Source: an uncultured Pedobacter sp.
GTDB taxonomy: Bacteria > Bacteroidota > Bacteroidia > Sphingobacteriales > Sphingobacteriaceae
Length of the DNA stretch: 7,831 nucleotides
NCBI RefSeq assembly: GCF_946479715.1
Contig: NZ_CAMLHF010000229.1
Span: 1-7,831 of the forward strand
Direction of reading: 5' to 3'
Every line of letters starts with the position of its first letter. Position 1 is the stretch's first letter. This document shows, piece after piece, positions 6,350 to 7,831 of the stretch. Made by a program: the position numbers and the translations under genes. The notes under the pieces were generated by a model. It saw nothing but the letters and a program-made list of their open reading frames with translations, did no database searches and was not told the origin of the DNA.

Positions 6350-7207
6350 TTAGCGCTCTGCAGGTGCAAATACCATTGCAATTAAGTTCCAGTTAAAATC
6401 AGCCTGACGTTCATAAATAAACACATAGTTGAAACTCTCTCTTAGATCAGCTTTATAATCTACTGTTGCAACTCCATATGTATAAGCAAGATCCCCCCCA
6501 TCGGCTTTATCCACCTTGGTAGTCTTCAAAAACACCTTACTCATCATGCTATTTAAAAATGCAATTGCTTTATCCTTACCAAGAATAGGCTCATAACCTG
6601 GAAACAATACTCTTGCATCCGGATTTAAAAATCCTGCAAAAGCCGATACTCCATAAGATTTAAGGGTAGCATTTAAAGTCTTTTCTGTAGTAGCTATTAT
6701 ATTAGCTCCTGTTGCACGTTCCTTATCATTTAAAAACTTAGGTTTATGGAAATCTTTTGGCTCTATAAACTCTTCTTTCACTTTATTTAAGGGCTTATTG
6801 TGAGTTGTGCCCAAATCTAAAGCAAGCTCCCATTTACCGTTAACAGCCTTCCATACAGAAAGGTATTGTCCGTATTGAGTTTCTTTTCCTGTTAAGGTAA
6901 AAGGCCCGGTAGTAAATCCCCAGTCTCCACTTCTTGATACTTTTGCATAAGCAGGTGTCCAACTTAGGTCTTTAGTATCGTCCTCGGTCGCGTAGAATGT
7001 TTTGGCGTTTACGGGGTTCGGCCTGAAGACTAAGCCATCTGCTGCCGAATAGGTAGTAAAGGCAGTTTTGGCGCCATTTTTTGCGAGGTTCGCGGCAAAA
7101 TCTTTCTCTGCTTTAACAAGTGATTTAGTGCTTCCATCTGATTTTTGAGCGTAAGCACCAATCGTCATGGATGCAACAGCAATTGTATAAAGAAATTTAT
7201 TCATCAT
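6350..7207 (-). CDS. Secreted protein with two NTF2-like (DUF4440/SnoaL-type) domains
   Basis: This 285-residue protein starts with a signal peptide (MMNKFLYTIAVASMTIGAYA, cleavage before Q21), so it is exported. The mature part holds two NTF2-like alpha+beta domains in tandem. The first (about 29-135) runs SLVKAEKDFAANLAKNGAKT to YLSVWKAVNGKWELALDLG, the usual DUF4440 ending. The second (about 165-285) begins IIATTEKTLNATLKSYGVSA, has the family-like LFPGYEPILGKDKAIAFL (201-218) and ends FIYERQADFNWNLIAMVF. The parallel layout suggests an internal duplication. Proteins of this type are common in Bacteroidetes and mostly of unknown substrate; some NTF2-like relatives are isomerases or ligand binders, and no catalytic residues can be assigned here. 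ATG at 7207 is chosen; a second ATG follows at once at 7204. A strong terminator follows the gene. Confidence 0.8.
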   Translation of the reverse strand: MMNKFLYTIAVASMTIGAYAQKSDGSTKSLVKAEKDFAANLAKNGAKTAFTTYSAADGLVFRPNPVNAKTFYATEDDTKDLSWTPAYAKVSRSGDWGFTTGPFTLTGKETQYGQYLSVWKAVNGKWELALDLGTTHNKPLNKVKEEFIEPKDFHKPKFLNDKERATGANIIATTEKTLNATLKSYGVSAFAGFLNPDARVLFPGYEPILGKDKAIAFLNSMMSKVFLKTTKVDKADGGDLAYTYGVATVDYKADLRESFNYVFIYERQADFNWNLIAMVFAPAER

Positions 7208-7280
7208 CGTTTTTAAATAGTTTCTGTGCTAAGATAAGGGTTGAGTAATTTTTTCCTTTAAAAAGTAATTAACAATTACA

Positions 7281-7288
7281 CAAAATTA
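7281..7288 (-). promoter_or_regulatory. Putative -7 promoter box for the NTF2-like gene
   Basis: Read on the minus strand, 7288-7281 is TAATTTTG, an exact match to the Bacteroidetes -7 consensus TAnnTTTG. It overlaps the TAA stop of cysS and lies 73 bases before the ATG at 7207. No TTTG -33 element is visible at the expected distance, so this is tentative. Confidence 0.3.
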
Positions 7289-7831
7289 GATTTTATTCCA
7301 GGTTGTTCCGTCTTTACTGTCTTTCAGTTGAATACCCATACTTTGTAAACCCAATCGTATCTTATCTGATGTAGCATAGTCTTTATTCTCCTTGGCCCCT
7401 TTTCTTATGTCTATAACGAGATCGAGAACTGAGTTTAGCTCAGTATTTGAAGTCTCTTCATCCTTCAATCCAAAAACATCAAATACAAAATCATTCATGA
7501 GTTTTTTTAACTTTTCCAACTCAACCTCAGATATATTGCCTTTTCCATCATGAACAGTATTAATAATACGAACTGCTTCAAATAACTCGGCAATAACAAC
7601 CGGACTATTAAAATCATCGTTCATTGCTTTTATACAATTGCTAACTATTGGTTCAATTTCAAAGTCACTATTTGCCGAAGGAATGAGCTTTTCCAATAAA
7701 TTCACTGCATTCATCAATCTTCTGAAGCCTTTTTCCGACGCATCCAGAGCATCAATAGAAAAATCTAAAGTACTTCTCTAGTGCGCCTGCAGCATAAAAA
7801 CTTAACAGTCATTGTGCTAAATCCTCTTTCA
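7286..7831 (-). CDS. cysS: Cysteinyl-tRNA synthetase, C-terminal fragment with disrupted frame near window edge
   Basis: Cysteinyl-tRNA synthetase charges tRNA-Cys in the cytosol. Only the C-terminal part is here; the HIGH and KMSKS catalytic regions lie outside the window. The minus-strand translation from 7777 down to the TAA at 7286 reads RSTLDFSIDALDASEKGF, then RRLMNAVNLLEKL, the start of the DALR-type helical domain. It continues with AMNDDFNSP, the linker and YATSDKIR, and ends GTTWNKI, all typical of bacterial CysS. Upstream the family sequence resumes as FMLQAH and, in another frame, MTVKF. A TAG stands where Tyr of the HYRSTLDF motif is expected, and one T is missing from a T run. 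The gene is therefore either a decayed copy or an intact essential gene carrying sequence errors at a contig edge. Identity is firm; the state of the gene is open. Confidence 0.85.
7778..7800 (-). other. Two frame-breaking lesions in cysS (TAG codon and -1 frameshift)
   Basis: On the minus strand the order is MTVKF, a run of five T (7800-7796), ATG CTG CAG GCG CAC (FMLQAH in the shifted frame), then TAG (7780-7778), then AGA AGT ACT (RST). Family CysS reads F-F-M-L-Q-A-H-Y-R-S-T here, so six T and a TAT or TAC codon are expected. One base deletion and one base substitution explain both lesions. Confidence 0.8.

Noticed and set aside
7260..7279. Small hairpin (GTAATT, loop, AATTAC) followed by five T on the minus strand, as a cysS terminator
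   Set aside because: The stem is only six base pairs with a single G-C pair; it is too weak to call a terminator, and such patterns are expected in AT-rich intergenic DNA.
7796..7802. Programmed frameshift at the T run in cysS
   Set aside because: cysS is not known to use frameshifting, the slippery heptamer is incomplete (GTTTTTA on the minus strand), and the TAG 21 bases downstream would still end translation.

Overview
The window looks like a chromosomal stretch from an AT-rich member of the Bacteroidetes, most likely family Sphingobacteriaceae (Pedobacter-like). This rests on protein family features: an OstA-like protein with long Lys/Pro/Asp/Ser linkers, a two-parvulin SurA next to a MoxR ATPase, and a secreted tandem NTF2-like protein. 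Initiation regions show no Shine-Dalgarno sequence, and a few Bacteroidetes-type -7 boxes (TAnnTTTG) are visible. The genus is inference from memory of the families; no search was run.

Layout. (1) 1-1136, plus: 3' part of an OstA/LptA-like LPS-transport protein that enters from upstream. (2) 2261-1108, minus: a two-gene unit, an unrecognised 190-residue protein and rdgB, joined by an ATGA stop/start overlap; rdgB runs 29 bases into the end of the OstA gene. (3) 2262-2372: divergent promoter region. (4) 2373-5360, plus: an envelope unit made of a compact SurA-like protein without parvulin domains, full-length SurA, and a MoxR-type AAA+ ATPase starting 5 bases after surA. (5) 7831-5362, minus: the end of cysS, a secreted protein with two NTF2-like domains, a strong intrinsic terminator, and a secreted glycerophosphodiesterase-fold protein whose stop codon is one base from the moxR stop.

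Functionally the window is mostly cell-envelope biogenesis (LPS transport, outer-membrane protein folding, secreted proteins) with two housekeeping genes, rdgB (nucleotide pool cleaning) and cysS (translation). No mobile element, CRISPR array, tRNA or rRNA is visible.

The most notable points are these. The glycerophosphodiesterase-like protein has lost four expected catalytic or metal-binding residues (His to Asn, Glu to Asn, Asp to Asn, His to Gln) while keeping its signal peptide, intact frame and fold motifs, so it looks like a secreted pseudoenzyme. The cysS frame is broken twice within about 20 bases near the window edge. The compact SurA-like protein joins the normal N- and C-terminal regions with the catalytic domains absent. 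I see no novel multi-gene defence or mobile system.
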